A stretch of DNA of 64,000 bases, taken from assembly GCA_944323075.1 (NCBI GenBank), contig CALURC010000016.1, forward strand, positions 62,001 to 126,000, in the 5' to 3' direction. Made by a program: the position numbers and the translations under genes. This DNA comes from an uncultured Alistipes sp. Its GTDB lineage: Bacteria > Bacteroidota > Bacteroidia > Bacteroidales > Rikenellaceae. Of the stretch, positions 8,971 through 19,476 are shown in pieces; within the stretch, counting starts at the first letter, position 1, and every line of letters begins with the position of its first letter. The notes beneath the pieces were generated by a model. That model ran no database searches. It was not told the DNA's origin and saw nothing but the letters and a program-made list of their open reading frames with translations.

Positions 8971-9022
8971 AAAATAAAATCGGGACACCCTCCGGCAGTT
9001 CAACCGGAAGATGCCCCGATTT
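8971..9022 (-). terminator. Intrinsic terminator after the clostripain-like gene
   Basis: A long hairpin with arms around AATCGGGGCA and TGTCCCGATT and an inner TCCGG/CCGGA stem lies 32 bases after the stop codon of the gene at 9054. It is followed on the minus strand by TTTTATTTTATG. Confidence 0.85.
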
Positions 9023-9053
9023 ATCGTACATGCACCTATCGTTTAATCAAAAA

Positions 9054-10268
9054 TCAATACAAAATACCCACTGCTTTAGCCCATGATGTTTCCAAATAAG
9101 CAGGCTGCAACAACTCCAACCCCGCCGCATCTCGTGGAATATAGGTTGACAACCCACTATTGGCATCCACCTTAATGAGATGACTCGTCGATCCTGAATA
9201 AGCACTATACACATAAGGCGTAGCATCCTTATATCGTACCGTTCGCTCCAACTGTTCCACAAAAGCTTCTAGCAAAGTTGAGTCACCCTGCATTTGTCGA
9301 TAATAATCTTCAAGATCAAAAAAAACATGACTCGACATATTCTCGAGATACTGCACTGCATCCGGATCAACAACCGAAGGATCTGCCGTCGCATAAAAAG
9401 CTTTAGCCGCTTCTGCCAATGCATCCATCTGATCCATTTGCACAAGTGAAATCATCGCATAATCCAAATTGGATTGTTCGTGAAAATCCATAAACAAACG
9501 ACAAAACTGTTCAAGCCGAGGAGTTTCTGCACACAACTCAGGCAACACCTTATTATAAGGTATCCCTTCAGCCAAAAGTTCGGATGCCGAGGCAAGCACA
9601 TATTTCGTTGCATACCTCAATTCATACAGCGTCTCGACATTACTCATAAAGCAAGCATCGAATACCAAAAATTCAAGTTTTCGGTTTTTCGGAAGTGCAG
9701 ATGCCAAATCCGATATATCCATAAAATCGGATCCATCTTGTCCGAACCACTTGGTCAGCAAGGCTTCAGGGTCACGACTCCATATGCCATCACCCACAAA
9801 ATCACTTCCACTCATCCGGTCCGAACTACGTGAAACACTTTTTAACAAAACATTAGCCGGCACCCATCCCGAAGCATGAGACCACAACACCATCCCATAT
9901 GAATCCGATGGGAACAATTGTTGAACCCTATCCAATTTTTGTGAAAACACCTCTACCGAAGCTGAATTCTCCTCCTGATACTGTTCTACAACCCGAATCG
10001 TATCGCCCGTTATTTGCAAAAGCTGCGGATCGTGTCCTCGAATATCGGCATACACCACTAAATGCGACGCAGAATCAACCTGGGCCATACCCATCTTCAT
10101 CTTTTCCAAATCCCGCTGCGCATAGCTGCTTAAATTATTGTCGGCTGCCATATAGACAAAAATGGTCCGTTTACCATAGACAACAGGTGTTTCGAAATCA
10201 CTTTTCTTACACCCCGCTGCCAACAAAACAAACATCAGACAGACAATATATCGATAAGTTCTTTTCAT
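9054..10268 (-). CDS. Clostripain-family (C11) cysteine peptidase, lipoprotein
   Basis: Probable cell-surface or periplasmic cysteine peptidase. From the ATG at 10268 the protein is 404 residues, with a lipoprotein signal MKRTYRYIVCLMFVLLAAGC (lipid Cys20). An open frame extends further upstream, but that part overlaps the TPM gene and reads as Trp/Arg-rich nonsense. The C11 catalytic pair is visible as WSHASGW (His131) and FDACFMSN (Cys206). The segment FVYMAADNNL near residue 40 is also typical of the family. It starts 14 bases after the TPM gene and is probably co-transcribed with it. Substrate specificity (often Arg/Lys) is not deducible here. Confidence 0.88.
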   Translation of the reverse strand: MKRTYRYIVCLMFVLLAAGCKKSDFETPVVYGKRTIFVYMAADNNLSSYAQRDLEKMKMGMAQVDSASHLVVYADIRGHDPQLLQITGDTIRVVEQYQEENSASVEVFSQKLDRVQQLFPSDSYGMVLWSHASGWVPANVLLKSVSRSSDRMSGSDFVGDGIWSRDPEALLTKWFGQDGSDFMDISDLASALPKNRKLEFLVFDACFMSNVETLYELRYATKYVLASASELLAEGIPYNKVLPELCAETPRLEQFCRLFMDFHEQSNLDYAMISLVQMDQMDALAEAAKAFYATADPSVVDPDAVQYLENMSSHVFFDLEDYYRQMQGDSTLLEAFVEQLERTVRYKDATPYVYSAYSGSTSHLIKVDANSGLSTYIPRDAAGLELLQPAYLETSWAKAVGILY

Positions 10269-10282
10269 TTTTTCACATTTTA

Positions 10283-11053
10283 TTACCAGGAACGACCAGC
10301 ACCGCCACCGCCAGAGGAGCCACCTCCAAATCCTCCAAACCCACCAAAAGAGCCTCCTCCACCGGAACCGCCTCGGAAAATCATCGGAGGTATCCATCCG
10401 CCTCCACTATGCCCATCATTACCTCCACTACGTCTCCCTGACGAGAAAAACAACATCATAAAAAGCAACACGATGAATAGAATCAAAGCTCCCGCACCGG
10501 GTCCTTGAGCTCCGTTATACTCTTCTGCAGTAAACTCACCTCGAGTAAGCTGCATCAACACATCCACAGAACGATCCACGCCCGCATAAATATCCCCTTC
10601 TCGAAAAGCCGGAATCATCTCAACATCAAGAATCCTTCCCGCCGTAATATCCGGCACTACCCCTTCAAGTCCATAACCGACCGAAATAAATGCTTCTCCC
10701 CGGGAATCGGCCGTCGATGACTTTACCAAAATCAAGATTCCATTATCTTTTCCTTTTTGGCCTATTCCCCATTTTTCATGCAGCCGCTGGGCATAATCTG
10801 CCGGAGCATACCCCTCAAGATCGGTCACGGTAACCACCGCAATCTGCGTCGAGGTTTCCCGATCGAAATTCTCCAGTTTCTGTTCCAACGTTTGCCGTTG
10901 GACGTCATCAAGCAACCCAGCAAAATCATTGACCAAACGAGGTGGCGACATCGGTTCTGGTAATGAAAAAGCGCCGAACGGCACACTCAGCGCCATCCAC
11001 AACAGACATAAACCCAACCAGAATTTACACGGAGTGAACTTCGTCATACACAC
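10283..11053 (-). CDS. TPM-domain protein (YgcG family)
   Basis: The 256 residues comprise a signal peptide (about 1-31), a TPM domain (about 38-165, with NDFAGLLDD, IAVVTVTDLEGY and FISVGYGLEGVVPD), a transmembrane helix at about 187-203, and a Gly/Ser-rich tail ending GAGRSW. This architecture is that of YgcG-like proteins, extracytoplasmic domains linked to membrane quality control or repair. It begins 7 bases after the lemA-like gene; LemA and TPM proteins are habitual neighbours. The start may instead be the in-frame ATG two codons in. Confidence 0.87.
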   Translation of the reverse strand: MCMTKFTPCKFWLGLCLLWMALSVPFGAFSLPEPMSPPRLVNDFAGLLDDVQRQTLEQKLENFDRETSTQIAVVTVTDLEGYAPADYAQRLHEKWGIGQKGKDNGILILVKSSTADSRGEAFISVGYGLEGVVPDITAGRILDVEMIPAFREGDIYAGVDRSVDVLMQLTRGEFTAEEYNGAQGPGAGALILFIVLLFMMLFFSSGRRSGGNDGHSGGGWIPPMIFRGGSGGGGSFGGFGGFGGGSSGGGGAGRSW

Positions 11054-11060
11054 ATTCTAC

Positions 11061-11648
11061 TTAAAACTCAACTTTGGGAGCCGTCTCTGCCCCTTGCTGT
11101 GCCTCGAAATAGTTCACAGGTTCGAACCCATACAGATTCGACAAAATGTTTCTCGGGAACATTTTTATATAGGTATTGAACTGCCGGGCTGTCTCGTTGA
11201 ATTTGCGGCGTTCAACCGAAATCCGATTCTCGGTTCCTTCAAGCTGAGTCTGTAAATCACGGAAGTTCTGATTTGCTTTCAAATCCGGATAACTCTCCGA
11301 AATCGCCATTAACCGACTCAATGCAGAAGAGAGCTCTCCCTGAGCCCGATCAAATTTCGCCAAAGCTTCGGCATCGTTTATATCGATACGAGTTTGACTC
11401 GCTTGTGCCCGTGCTTCGGTCACCTGATCCAGCGTGCTTTTCTCATGCTCGGCATATCCCTTGACCGTACTCACAAGATTCGGAATCAAATCAGCCCGAC
11501 GTTGATACTGATTCTCAATCTGACTCGACTGCGCCAGAACCTCTTCGTTCAAACGAACCATCTCGTTGTAACTTCCTTTCATCCAAGAATAGACACCTAC
11601 TACGACGACCACTACGACCGCCAAAACAATCCATCCTTTACGTTTCAT
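11061..11648 (-). CDS. lemA: LemA family protein
   Basis: The 195 residues have an N-terminal membrane anchor (WIVLAVVVVVVVGVYSW) followed by a helical LemA domain. Family segments are YNEMVRLNEEVLAQSSQIENQYQRRADLIPNL (in two parts, NEEV and QYQRRADLIPNLV) and YPDLKANQNF near residue 119. LemA proteins are single-pass membrane proteins with a long helical bundle; their molecular role is unsettled. The TPM gene follows directly. Confidence 0.93.
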   Translation of the reverse strand: MKRKGWIVLAVVVVVVVGVYSWMKGSYNEMVRLNEEVLAQSSQIENQYQRRADLIPNLVSTVKGYAEHEKSTLDQVTEARAQASQTRIDINDAEALAKFDRAQGELSSALSRLMAISESYPDLKANQNFRDLQTQLEGTENRISVERRKFNETARQFNTYIKMFPRNILSNLYGFEPVNYFEAQQGAETAPKVEF

Positions 11649-11693
11649 AAGATATTGATATTTAAAATTGTCCGTACTTATACCGTATTCGTA

Positions 11694-12473
11694 CTACTCG
11701 GTTTTTATCACAGTGGGAGCCACACGCTTTTTAAGTGGTATTCCATTGAACTCCCACCCTGAACTTCGTTTTTCCGGTTCCTTGTCAGGTCGCTTCAAAT
11801 AGATACGACTGAAATCAAAATAATACCCTTTCACCCCCTTTTGTTTTACCAGCGGCGGAAGATAGGCTACACTTCGACTTATAATTTGCTCTTTCTTACA
11901 ACGAATATTCGCACTGGCCAAAAAATCCTTTACATGCGAAAAATAGATAATATGCCACGGCGACTTTTCTGACAGTCCTGTTCCAGAAGAGCGTATAGCG
12001 CCGAGAATCCCCTCCAAACGATAATAGTTAATCCTTTCGTTGATCGTATCTCCGATCGAACCGTAGGCATATACCAAAAAATTGATCAAAGAAGGGTCGA
12101 ACGGCTCACGCACCATCGCCTCCTTTCCCAGCCGGATGATTTCCTGAAAATCTGCCTCGCCCAACGAATCCGATTCGAGAATCATCAGAATTTTATCATG
12201 AGCCAACGGAGTCTCAAAGGGTTTGTATTCGGGTTGCCATACAAATCCATAGTACAAATGACGATAATCCTCCAACGTCAATGTAGTATCCCCTTCGCTG
12301 TAACGAAAGTAGAGATTCGGATAATAATAAGGGGAGGAACTATCCAGAATCTCTTTCAATATAAGATCATTATCCGGAGCACGGACCACTTCCTCTTCTT
12401 GAGCAAATGCCCGAACTCCGGCTAATAAGGCGAAAAGAAACAACAGTGTGTTTCGCATCAAACTCTTTATCAT
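11694..12473 (-). CDS. DUF4919 family exported protein
   Basis: From the ATG at 12473 the protein is 259 residues with a clear signal peptide (MIKSLMRNTLLFLFALLAGV, cleavage near RAFAQ). An upstream in-frame start would add 16 residues with no signal character. The segment LTLEDYRHLYYGFVWQPEYKP and the helical repeat-like middle (FDPSLINFLVYAYGSIGD) are typical of DUF4919, a family of unknown function common in Bacteroidales. It ends 45 bases before the lemA gene. Confidence 0.75.
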   Translation of the reverse strand: MIKSLMRNTLLFLFALLAGVRAFAQEEEVVRAPDNDLILKEILDSSSPYYYPNLYFRYSEGDTTLTLEDYRHLYYGFVWQPEYKPFETPLAHDKILMILESDSLGEADFQEIIRLGKEAMVREPFDPSLINFLVYAYGSIGDTINERINYYRLEGILGAIRSSGTGLSEKSPWHIIYFSHVKDFLASANIRCKKEQIISRSVAYLPPLVKQKGVKGYYFDFSRIYLKRPDKEPEKRSSGWEFNGIPLKKRVAPTVIKTE

Positions 12474-12543
12474 CGTTTTTTGGTTTATAACATCCACTCT
12501 TAAAACGGTGAAATTACACAAATATTTGATGCGGAAAAGTATT

Positions 12544-13431
12544 TTACTTCAGATCATTCGATTTCAGGAGCGACCCGATTTTGCTACAAAGTGTTTCACT
12601 GACCGGAACCAGCGGTAAACGCAGGCGATTTCCCATCAATCCACAACACGAAAGAGCTGCTTTTACACCCGATGGATTTCCTTCTGCAAACAATGCATCG
12701 ACAGTCTCCATCATCGACAGGTGCAATGGTGCAGCTTCTGCAAAACGACCCTCGAGAGCCAGATGCACCATTTTACAGAACTTTTCTGGGAACACATTAG
12801 CAGCCACAGAAATAACTCCGGCGCCACCCAATGCGACCATCGGCAAAGTCAAATTATCATCGCCCGATATCACAGAAAAGCCGGCCGGACAATCCTTCAG
12901 TACATAAGCAGCTTGAGACAGAGAGCCGCTGGCCTCTTTGACAGCAATAATATTCGAAAAATCGCGAGCCAACCGAAGTACGGTTGAGGGCTGCATGTTT
13001 ACCCCGGTCCGTCCCGGAACATTATACAGTACAACACTGCAAGGCGCAGCCTCTGCAATAGCTTTATAGTGTTGATAAATACCCTCTTGCGAAGGCTTAT
13101 TATAATAAGGTGTCACAGAAAGTACAGCATCGATTCCATCGAAATCACCTGTACGAAGGTACGACACTACATCGGCCGTACAATTTCCTCCAGCTCCCAA
13201 AACAATCGGAAGACGTCCTCCGTTGACCTCTTTCACACAACGGATAACAGCTTTCCTCTCTTCGAGAGAGAGCGTAGGCGTTTCAGCCGTGGTTCCGAGT
13301 ACGACCAAATAGTCCACTCCACCGGCAATTACATGTTCGACCAAATGCGTCAATGCGGAATAATCGACCGCACCATTCTCTGTAAACGGAGTGACCAATG
13401 CAACTCCTACACCTTTCATGTTAGGTTTCAT
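12544..13431 (-). CDS. dapA: 4-hydroxy-tetrahydrodipicolinate synthase
   Basis: Condenses pyruvate with aspartate semialdehyde in the lysine/diaminopimelate pathway. The 295 residues fold as a TIM barrel of the DHDPS/NAL family. Visible are GVGVALVTPF at the start, the GTTAETPTLS loop, the tyrosine-containing YYNKPSQEGIYQHY and YNVPGRTGVN, and the Schiff-base lysine in IIAVKEASG. The second pathway enzyme, dapB, is at 35995 on the same strand and not linked. Confidence 0.96.
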   Translation of the reverse strand: MKPNMKGVGVALVTPFTENGAVDYSALTHLVEHVIAGGVDYLVVLGTTAETPTLSLEERKAVIRCVKEVNGGRLPIVLGAGGNCTADVVSYLRTGDFDGIDAVLSVTPYYNKPSQEGIYQHYKAIAEAAPCSVVLYNVPGRTGVNMQPSTVLRLARDFSNIIAVKEASGSLSQAAYVLKDCPAGFSVISGDDNLTLPMVALGGAGVISVAANVFPEKFCKMVHLALEGRFAEAAPLHLSMMETVDALFAEGNPSGVKAALSCCGLMGNRLRLPLVPVSETLCSKIGSLLKSNDLK

Positions 13432-13452
13432 CTTAAAATGTTAATTTCCGCA

Positions 13453-13460
13453 CAAAAATA
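13453..13460 (-). promoter_or_regulatory. Candidate -7 promoter box of dapA
   Basis: TATTTTTG on the minus strand, 21 bases before the dapA ATG, fits TAnnTTTG. It would give a leader of only about a dozen bases. The -33 element is not clear. Confidence 0.45.
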
Positions 13461-13467
13461 GTATTTT

Positions 13468-15615
<2,148 letters not shown>

Positions 15616-15718
15616 TTAAACAGAGACAAAACTAACAAAAGAAACTCAAGATTCCGAACAAAGATCAGACACGGATCGAAGCTCCGACAAAATATTTTCG
15701 TTTTCGTGACTTCTTCTG

Positions 15719-15747
15719 TTTGGATTGCTAAATTTTATTTATACTTG
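15719..15747 (+). promoter_or_regulatory. Candidate promoter of the small acidic-protein gene
   Basis: TTTG at 15719-15722 and TATACTTG (one mismatch to TAnnTTTG) at 15740-15747, with a 17-base spacer, lie about 20 bases before the ATG. The spacer is shorter than the usual 19-21. Confidence 0.35.
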
Positions 15748-15767
15748 CAGAAAATTTTGGGGAAGCA

Positions 15768-16094
15768 ATGACTAACTCAGCAGACAGAAAACAGAAAAAA
15801 CGGGTTGTGGTCAGTTACAAGAACCTGAGCGCAGAACTTCGTGAAGAGGTGAAGAAAAAGTATCCTAACGGATATACAGACAGCATGATCCGCATCGACA
15901 AAGGACCCGGAGACTTTTTTTATGCGATTGTTTTAGAAACCGAAGACACCTCCTACCTGATCAAAGTGGACGTTAAAGTGGATGATCGTGAAATCGACGA
16001 CGACGACAAAGACTTCTTCGGCGATGAAGACGAAATCAAGGAAAATGACGAAATCATGGACGCCGAAATGGAGGAGATGGAAGATCCTGATTAA
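15768..16094 (+). CDS. Small acidic protein of unknown function
   Basis: The 108-residue protein has a basic start (DRKQKKRVVVSYKNL), a short folded part (about 14-75) and a strongly acidic tail (about 73-108, rich in Asp and Glu, ending EEMEDPD). I do not recognise a named family, though similar proteins occur in Bacteroidales. It has no signal peptide and no membrane segment. It is transcribed alone, divergently from ligA and convergently with pfkA, and ends at a shared terminator. The acidic tail suggests binding to a basic partner such as a nucleic-acid-binding protein; this is inference. Confidence 0.8.
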   Translation: MTNSADRKQKKRVVVSYKNLSAELREEVKKKYPNGYTDSMIRIDKGPGDFFYAIVLETEDTSYLIKVDVKVDDREIDDDDKDFFGDEDEIKENDEIMDAEMEEMEDPD

Positions 16095-16140
16095 TTTAAG
16101 GAATTATCCGACCTATCCGATAAAATTCAACTAAAACCAA

Positions 16141-16184
16141 AAAAAAGAGAGGAGCATCATCAAAGATGCTCCTCTTCTTTTTTC
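16141..16184. terminator. Bidirectional terminator between the acidic-protein gene and pfkA
   Basis: A perfect ten-base stem, GAGGAGCATC (16149-16158) with GATGCTCCTC (16165-16174), has a six-base loop and T-runs on both sides. It can end the plus-strand gene and, read on the other strand, guards the convergent gene pfkA. Confidence 0.92.
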
Positions 16185-16198
16185 CTTGTTTGAGCGGA

Positions 16199-17434
16199 TT
16201 ATTTATCCCACTCCAAAATTTTATAGAAATCGTAAGCCTCAGGATTGGCTACATATTTCTTAGCGGCTTCATAATCTTCCGGAGTCAAATAATTCAAAAT
16301 GTTTTTGATTACCATCGTGAATTTATCCGAGTTGATATCAACCAAACGTGGCGGGATCTTACCGGTTTCGGGATCTTGAAGGTCTTTCAGATACAACGGA
16401 GAGATCTCACCTGCCGGATTGGCATAAACCATACAACCGGTCTTACCTTCGCTGAACAGCTTGTAGGTTCCCATACCGAGCAACGAGCAGTAAACCAAAT
16501 CGTAAGCTACCGGAGTCTGACAACGCACCTCGTAACCGATCTCTACCGGACGTGATTTAACCTTGATCTTCAGTTCAGACAACTTCTTCTCAAGCATTTC
16601 ATTGAAGATGTGTGCTTTGGAAACCTTACCCAACTCCGGATGTCCGTGATCGTCATACGAGAAATGGATTCCCGATTTCTTGATCTCCTCATCGCTCAAC
16701 GAGTGGAACACACCTTCCGAAATCATGGCCACACCATAATCGATACCCATGATCTTACGTTTGATAATCGAAGAAACCACGAGGTTAACGATCTTTTCAA
16801 CGGTAATTTCCGTTTTGTTGAACATTTCGGGAATAACGATCATCGGATAATGACAAGCTGTTCCGATACCGAAAGCCAAGTGTCCGGCAGAACGGCCCAT
16901 CGCTGCAACGACAAACCAGTTTCCGCTGGTACGTGCATCGGTATATACGGTACGTCCGATAATTGAACCCATATCCTTAGCCGACTGATAACCGAAAGTA
17001 GGCGATCCGGCAGGGAGCGGAAGGTCGTTATCGATCGTCTTGGGAACGTGGATATTGGCAATCGGATATTGTTTAGCAGCCAAGAATTTGGCAATCCGGT
17101 TAGCCGTAGAAGCCGTATCATCACCTCCGACAGTCACCAGCAACTTGATGTTGTTTTTGGTGAACAATTCCAGATTGAAGTCCTCTTCGAAGTTCTTGTC
17201 GGACGGTTTGAAACGGCTCATCGTCAGGAACGATCCGCCACGATTGAAAATATCATCTGCCAACAGGAAATCGATCTCCGTAATACGTGGCGTTTTCGTA
17301 AACAGTGCAGAGTACCCACAGTGTAAACCGAGTACCCGATATCCATGTTTCAAAAAAGTCTTAGCCACGCTACCCACTACCGTATTCATTCCGGGAGCAG
17401 GGCCGCCTCCTGTCAAAATTGCAATTGCATCCAT
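16199..17434 (-). CDS. pfkA: 6-phosphofructokinase, probably PPi-dependent
   Basis: Phosphorylates fructose 6-phosphate. The 411 residues carry LTGGGPAPGMN (8-17), TVGGDDTAS (101-109) and PKTIDNDLPLP (131-141) with the catalytic TIDND. In ATP-dependent enzymes the second Asp of GGDD is Gly and the Lys before TIDND is Gly. The Asp106/Lys132 pair is the family's pyrophosphate-donor signature. The enzyme is thus more likely a reversible PPi-dependent phosphofructokinase, although the generic gene symbol is retained. It appears monocistronic, with a -7 box at 17506-17513. Confidence 0.92.
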   Translation of the reverse strand: MDAIAILTGGGPAPGMNTVVGSVAKTFLKHGYRVLGLHCGYSALFTKTPRITEIDFLLADDIFNRGGSFLTMSRFKPSDKNFEEDFNLELFTKNNIKLLVTVGGDDTASTANRIAKFLAAKQYPIANIHVPKTIDNDLPLPAGSPTFGYQSAKDMGSIIGRTVYTDARTSGNWFVVAAMGRSAGHLAFGIGTACHYPMIVIPEMFNKTEITVEKIVNLVVSSIIKRKIMGIDYGVAMISEGVFHSLSDEEIKKSGIHFSYDDHGHPELGKVSKAHIFNEMLEKKLSELKIKVKSRPVEIGYEVRCQTPVAYDLVYCSLLGMGTYKLFSEGKTGCMVYANPAGEISPLYLKDLQDPETGKIPPRLVDINSDKFTMVIKNILNYLTPEDYEAAKKYVANPEAYDFYKILEWDK

Positions 17435-17505
17435 TGTTCGTTTCTTTTAAAGTTTAAGTTCTCAGTTTTCGGGTCGCAAGGACCGTCTTTTAAATTTATA
17501 CGACC

Positions 17506-17513
17506 CAAAAATA
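17506..17513 (-). promoter_or_regulatory. Candidate -7 promoter box of pfkA
   Basis: TATTTTTG on the minus strand, 71 bases before the pfkA start codon, fits TAnnTTTG. The -33 element is not clear. Confidence 0.4.
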
Positions 17514-17549
17514 CAATTATTTTTCAATATTTTTAACAATCCAGGGAAC

Positions 17550-18776
17550 TTATTTCTCTTCACTGATCTCCTTACCGAGCAGACGTCCGGCCATTGCTTC
17601 TGCCATTGCATCACATGCAAGGAGTTTTTCCGGAGCCGTACGGCCATGTATTTCCACGGCCGGAGCCACCTGCTCCCAACCGATCTCTTCTGCAAAGGTT
17701 TTCAGGTTTTTCACGCCTCCCCCATTCCAACTGAAGGTTCCGAACACACCGAGCAATCTGTTTTTAACTCCCATGTGAAGCAATTCACGTGTCAGGTTCT
17801 CCATCAGCGGAAACATATGAAGATTGTAGGCACAACTTCCCAACACAACTCCCCGATACCGCCAGATATCATTGATCAAATAGGAGATGTGAGTTTTTGA
17901 GACATCGTGTACCCGGATCGATTTCACCCCGTTATCGGCCAATCCCGTAGCAATGTAATCGGCCATCCGAGCCGTATTGCCATACATCGACGCATAGATC
18001 ACGACTGCACCCGCTTCGGCGTCATAACGGCTCCACCGGTCGTACAGTCCGATCACCCGCGACGGATCACTTCGCCACACCAAACCGTGCAGCGGGCAGA
18101 TCGTCCGCACCTCAATCGTAGACAGACGGGCCAGGGCTTTCTGCACCATCGAGCTGTATTTTCCGACGATATTCGAATAGTACCGACGCATCTCCTCCTC
18201 GTACATTGCAAAATCGACCTGATCATCGTAGCGGCCACCATCGAGAGCCCCGAACATGCCGAATGCATCTCCCGAGAAGAGCACTCCATCAGTCATATCG
18301 TATGAGACCATCGTTTCAGGCCAATGCACCCAAGGGGTAAAAACGAATTTCAATTTATGGTGTCCCAAATCGAGCGTATCGCCATCCTTCACCTCCACGA
18401 AATTATCGCTGCATCCGAAATAAGCGCTCAACACCTTGAATGTTTTGGCATTTCCGATGATCTTCACATCCGGGAACTGACGGATCAACTCACCGATTTC
18501 ACTCGAGTGGTCCAACTCCATGTGGTGTACGACCAGATAATCGAGCTGGCGGCCGTCCAACACCTCTTTGATCCAATCCATGTAAAAACCGTCGGTACCC
18601 GATTCGACCGTATCCATCAATGCACACTTCTCATCTCGAATCAAATACGAATTATAGGACACACCATAAGGAAGCGGCCACATGTTTTCGAATAGATTCT
18701 TCCGACGATCATTGACACTTTTCCAATAAATGTCATTTCCAATCCGTTGCCTGTTATTCATAACCTTATTTATCAT
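17550..18776 (-). CDS. Flavodiiron protein (FprA family A-type flavoprotein)
   Basis: Reduces oxygen or nitric oxide to water or N2O, protecting an anaerobe. The 408 residues consist of a metallo-beta-lactamase-like diiron domain (about 30-255) with the ligand motif VVHHMELDHSSEIG and later LFSGDAFGMFG and CPLHG. A flavodoxin domain follows (about 262-400) with the FMN phosphate loop YASMYGNTARMAD and FGTFSWNGGG. No rubredoxin domain is attached. Either of two close ATGs (18776 or 18761) may be the start. It is transcribed divergently from the DUF4294 gene. Confidence 0.93.
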   Translation of the reverse strand: MINKVMNNRQRIGNDIYWKSVNDRRKNLFENMWPLPYGVSYNSYLIRDEKCALMDTVESGTDGFYMDWIKEVLDGRQLDYLVVHHMELDHSSEIGELIRQFPDVKIIGNAKTFKVLSAYFGCSDNFVEVKDGDTLDLGHHKLKFVFTPWVHWPETMVSYDMTDGVLFSGDAFGMFGALDGGRYDDQVDFAMYEEEMRRYYSNIVGKYSSMVQKALARLSTIEVRTICPLHGLVWRSDPSRVIGLYDRWSRYDAEAGAVVIYASMYGNTARMADYIATGLADNGVKSIRVHDVSKTHISYLINDIWRYRGVVLGSCAYNLHMFPLMENLTRELLHMGVKNRLLGVFGTFSWNGGGVKNLKTFAEEIGWEQVAPAVEIHGRTAPEKLLACDAMAEAMAGRLLGKEISEEK

Positions 18777-18840
18777 GATTCAACAACATCCGTTCAAACG
18801 ATGTTCCATACTTTTTCAGTATAAATACCCGTTTTATTTT

Positions 18841-18848
18841 TAATTTTG
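18841..18848 (+). promoter_or_regulatory. Candidate -7 promoter box of the DUF4294 gene
   Basis: TAATTTTG fits TAnnTTTG and lies 30 bases before the ATG at 18879. A T-rich stretch about 25 bases upstream is a poor -33 element. Confidence 0.45.
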
Positions 18849-18878
18849 CAAAGATACGAATTTAATTCGATACCGGTT

Positions 18879-19469
18879 ATGAGCTGTCGTCTCTTGTTGC
18901 GGTTTATTCTTATTCTGCTGCCACTATCCGTTGCAGCCCAAACCCGAACGGAGTACGGCATCGCCCGGAGAGTCGTGCGACAAAACGACACGGTTATCCT
19001 GATCCAAATGAAACCCGTGTTCATTTTCGGGGGAAAGACCAAGGCAAAAGCCAACGCCACACGAAAGATGTACTCGCGGCTGATATACAACCTCAAACTC
19101 GTCTATCCAATCGCACAGGAGGCCAACGCCACGCTCAAGGCCATGGAGCGCCGTATGGCGGAACTGCCTACCGAAAAAGAGAGACAAGAATTCGTAAAAG
19201 GTATGGAACGGGCGCTGAAAAGACAATATACTCCCGTTCTAAAAAACATGACCCTCTCGCAGGGCAAACTGTTAATCAAACTGATCGACCGCGAAACCGA
19301 ACACACCTCATACGATCTGGTCAAACAGCTTCGGGGTGGATTCCGAGCCTTCTTCTGGCAAGGGATCGCTAAAATTTTCGGAGCCAACCTCAAAGACACC
19401 TACGACGAATTCGGCGAGGACCAGATCATCGAAGACCTGATCATGCTCTACGAGGCCGGACTACTTTGA
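18879..19469 (+). CDS. DUF4294 family exported protein
   Basis: From the ATG at 18879 the protein has 196 residues. It starts with a signal peptide (MSCRLLLRFILILLPLSVAAQ), then a basic, mostly helical domain. The sequence KMYSRLIYNLKLVYPIAQEA and the downstream helix TEKERQEFVKGMERALKRQY are typical of DUF4294. An earlier in-frame start would overlap the promoter box and bury the signal peptide. The function is unknown; the signal peptide puts it in the periplasm or outer surface. It converges on the deaminase gene, with 7 bases between the two stops. Confidence 0.8.
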   Translation: MSCRLLLRFILILLPLSVAAQTRTEYGIARRVVRQNDTVILIQMKPVFIFGGKTKAKANATRKMYSRLIYNLKLVYPIAQEANATLKAMERRMAELPTEKERQEFVKGMERALKRQYTPVLKNMTLSQGKLLIKLIDRETEHTSYDLVKQLRGGFRAFFWQGIAKIFGANLKDTYDEFGEDQIIEDLIMLYEAGLL

Positions 19470-19476
19470 TCGACTG

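Larger units (their letters stand above)
8442..8978. promoter_or_regulatory. AT-rich upstream region of the ammonium locus
   Basis: About 540 bases with no convincing gene. It should hold the promoter of the minus-strand nitrogen genes. I see a perfect hairpin ATCCCCG-tctc-CGGGGAT at 8541-8558, a candidate -7 box at 8634-8641, and three copies of ACACCCC(C)T at 8708-8716, 8897-8904 and 8948-8956. Short open frames here are low-complexity and lack family features. Confidence 0.6.

Noticed and set aside
8442-8978. Sigma-54 promoter of the nitrogen genes
   Set aside because: I looked for TGGCAC-N5-TTGC-like elements on the minus strand and found none; only a TAnnTTTG box was seen.
10269-10397. 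Upstream extension of the clostripain-like gene
   Set aside because: It overlaps the Gly-rich tail of the TPM gene in another frame and would bury the lipoprotein signal.
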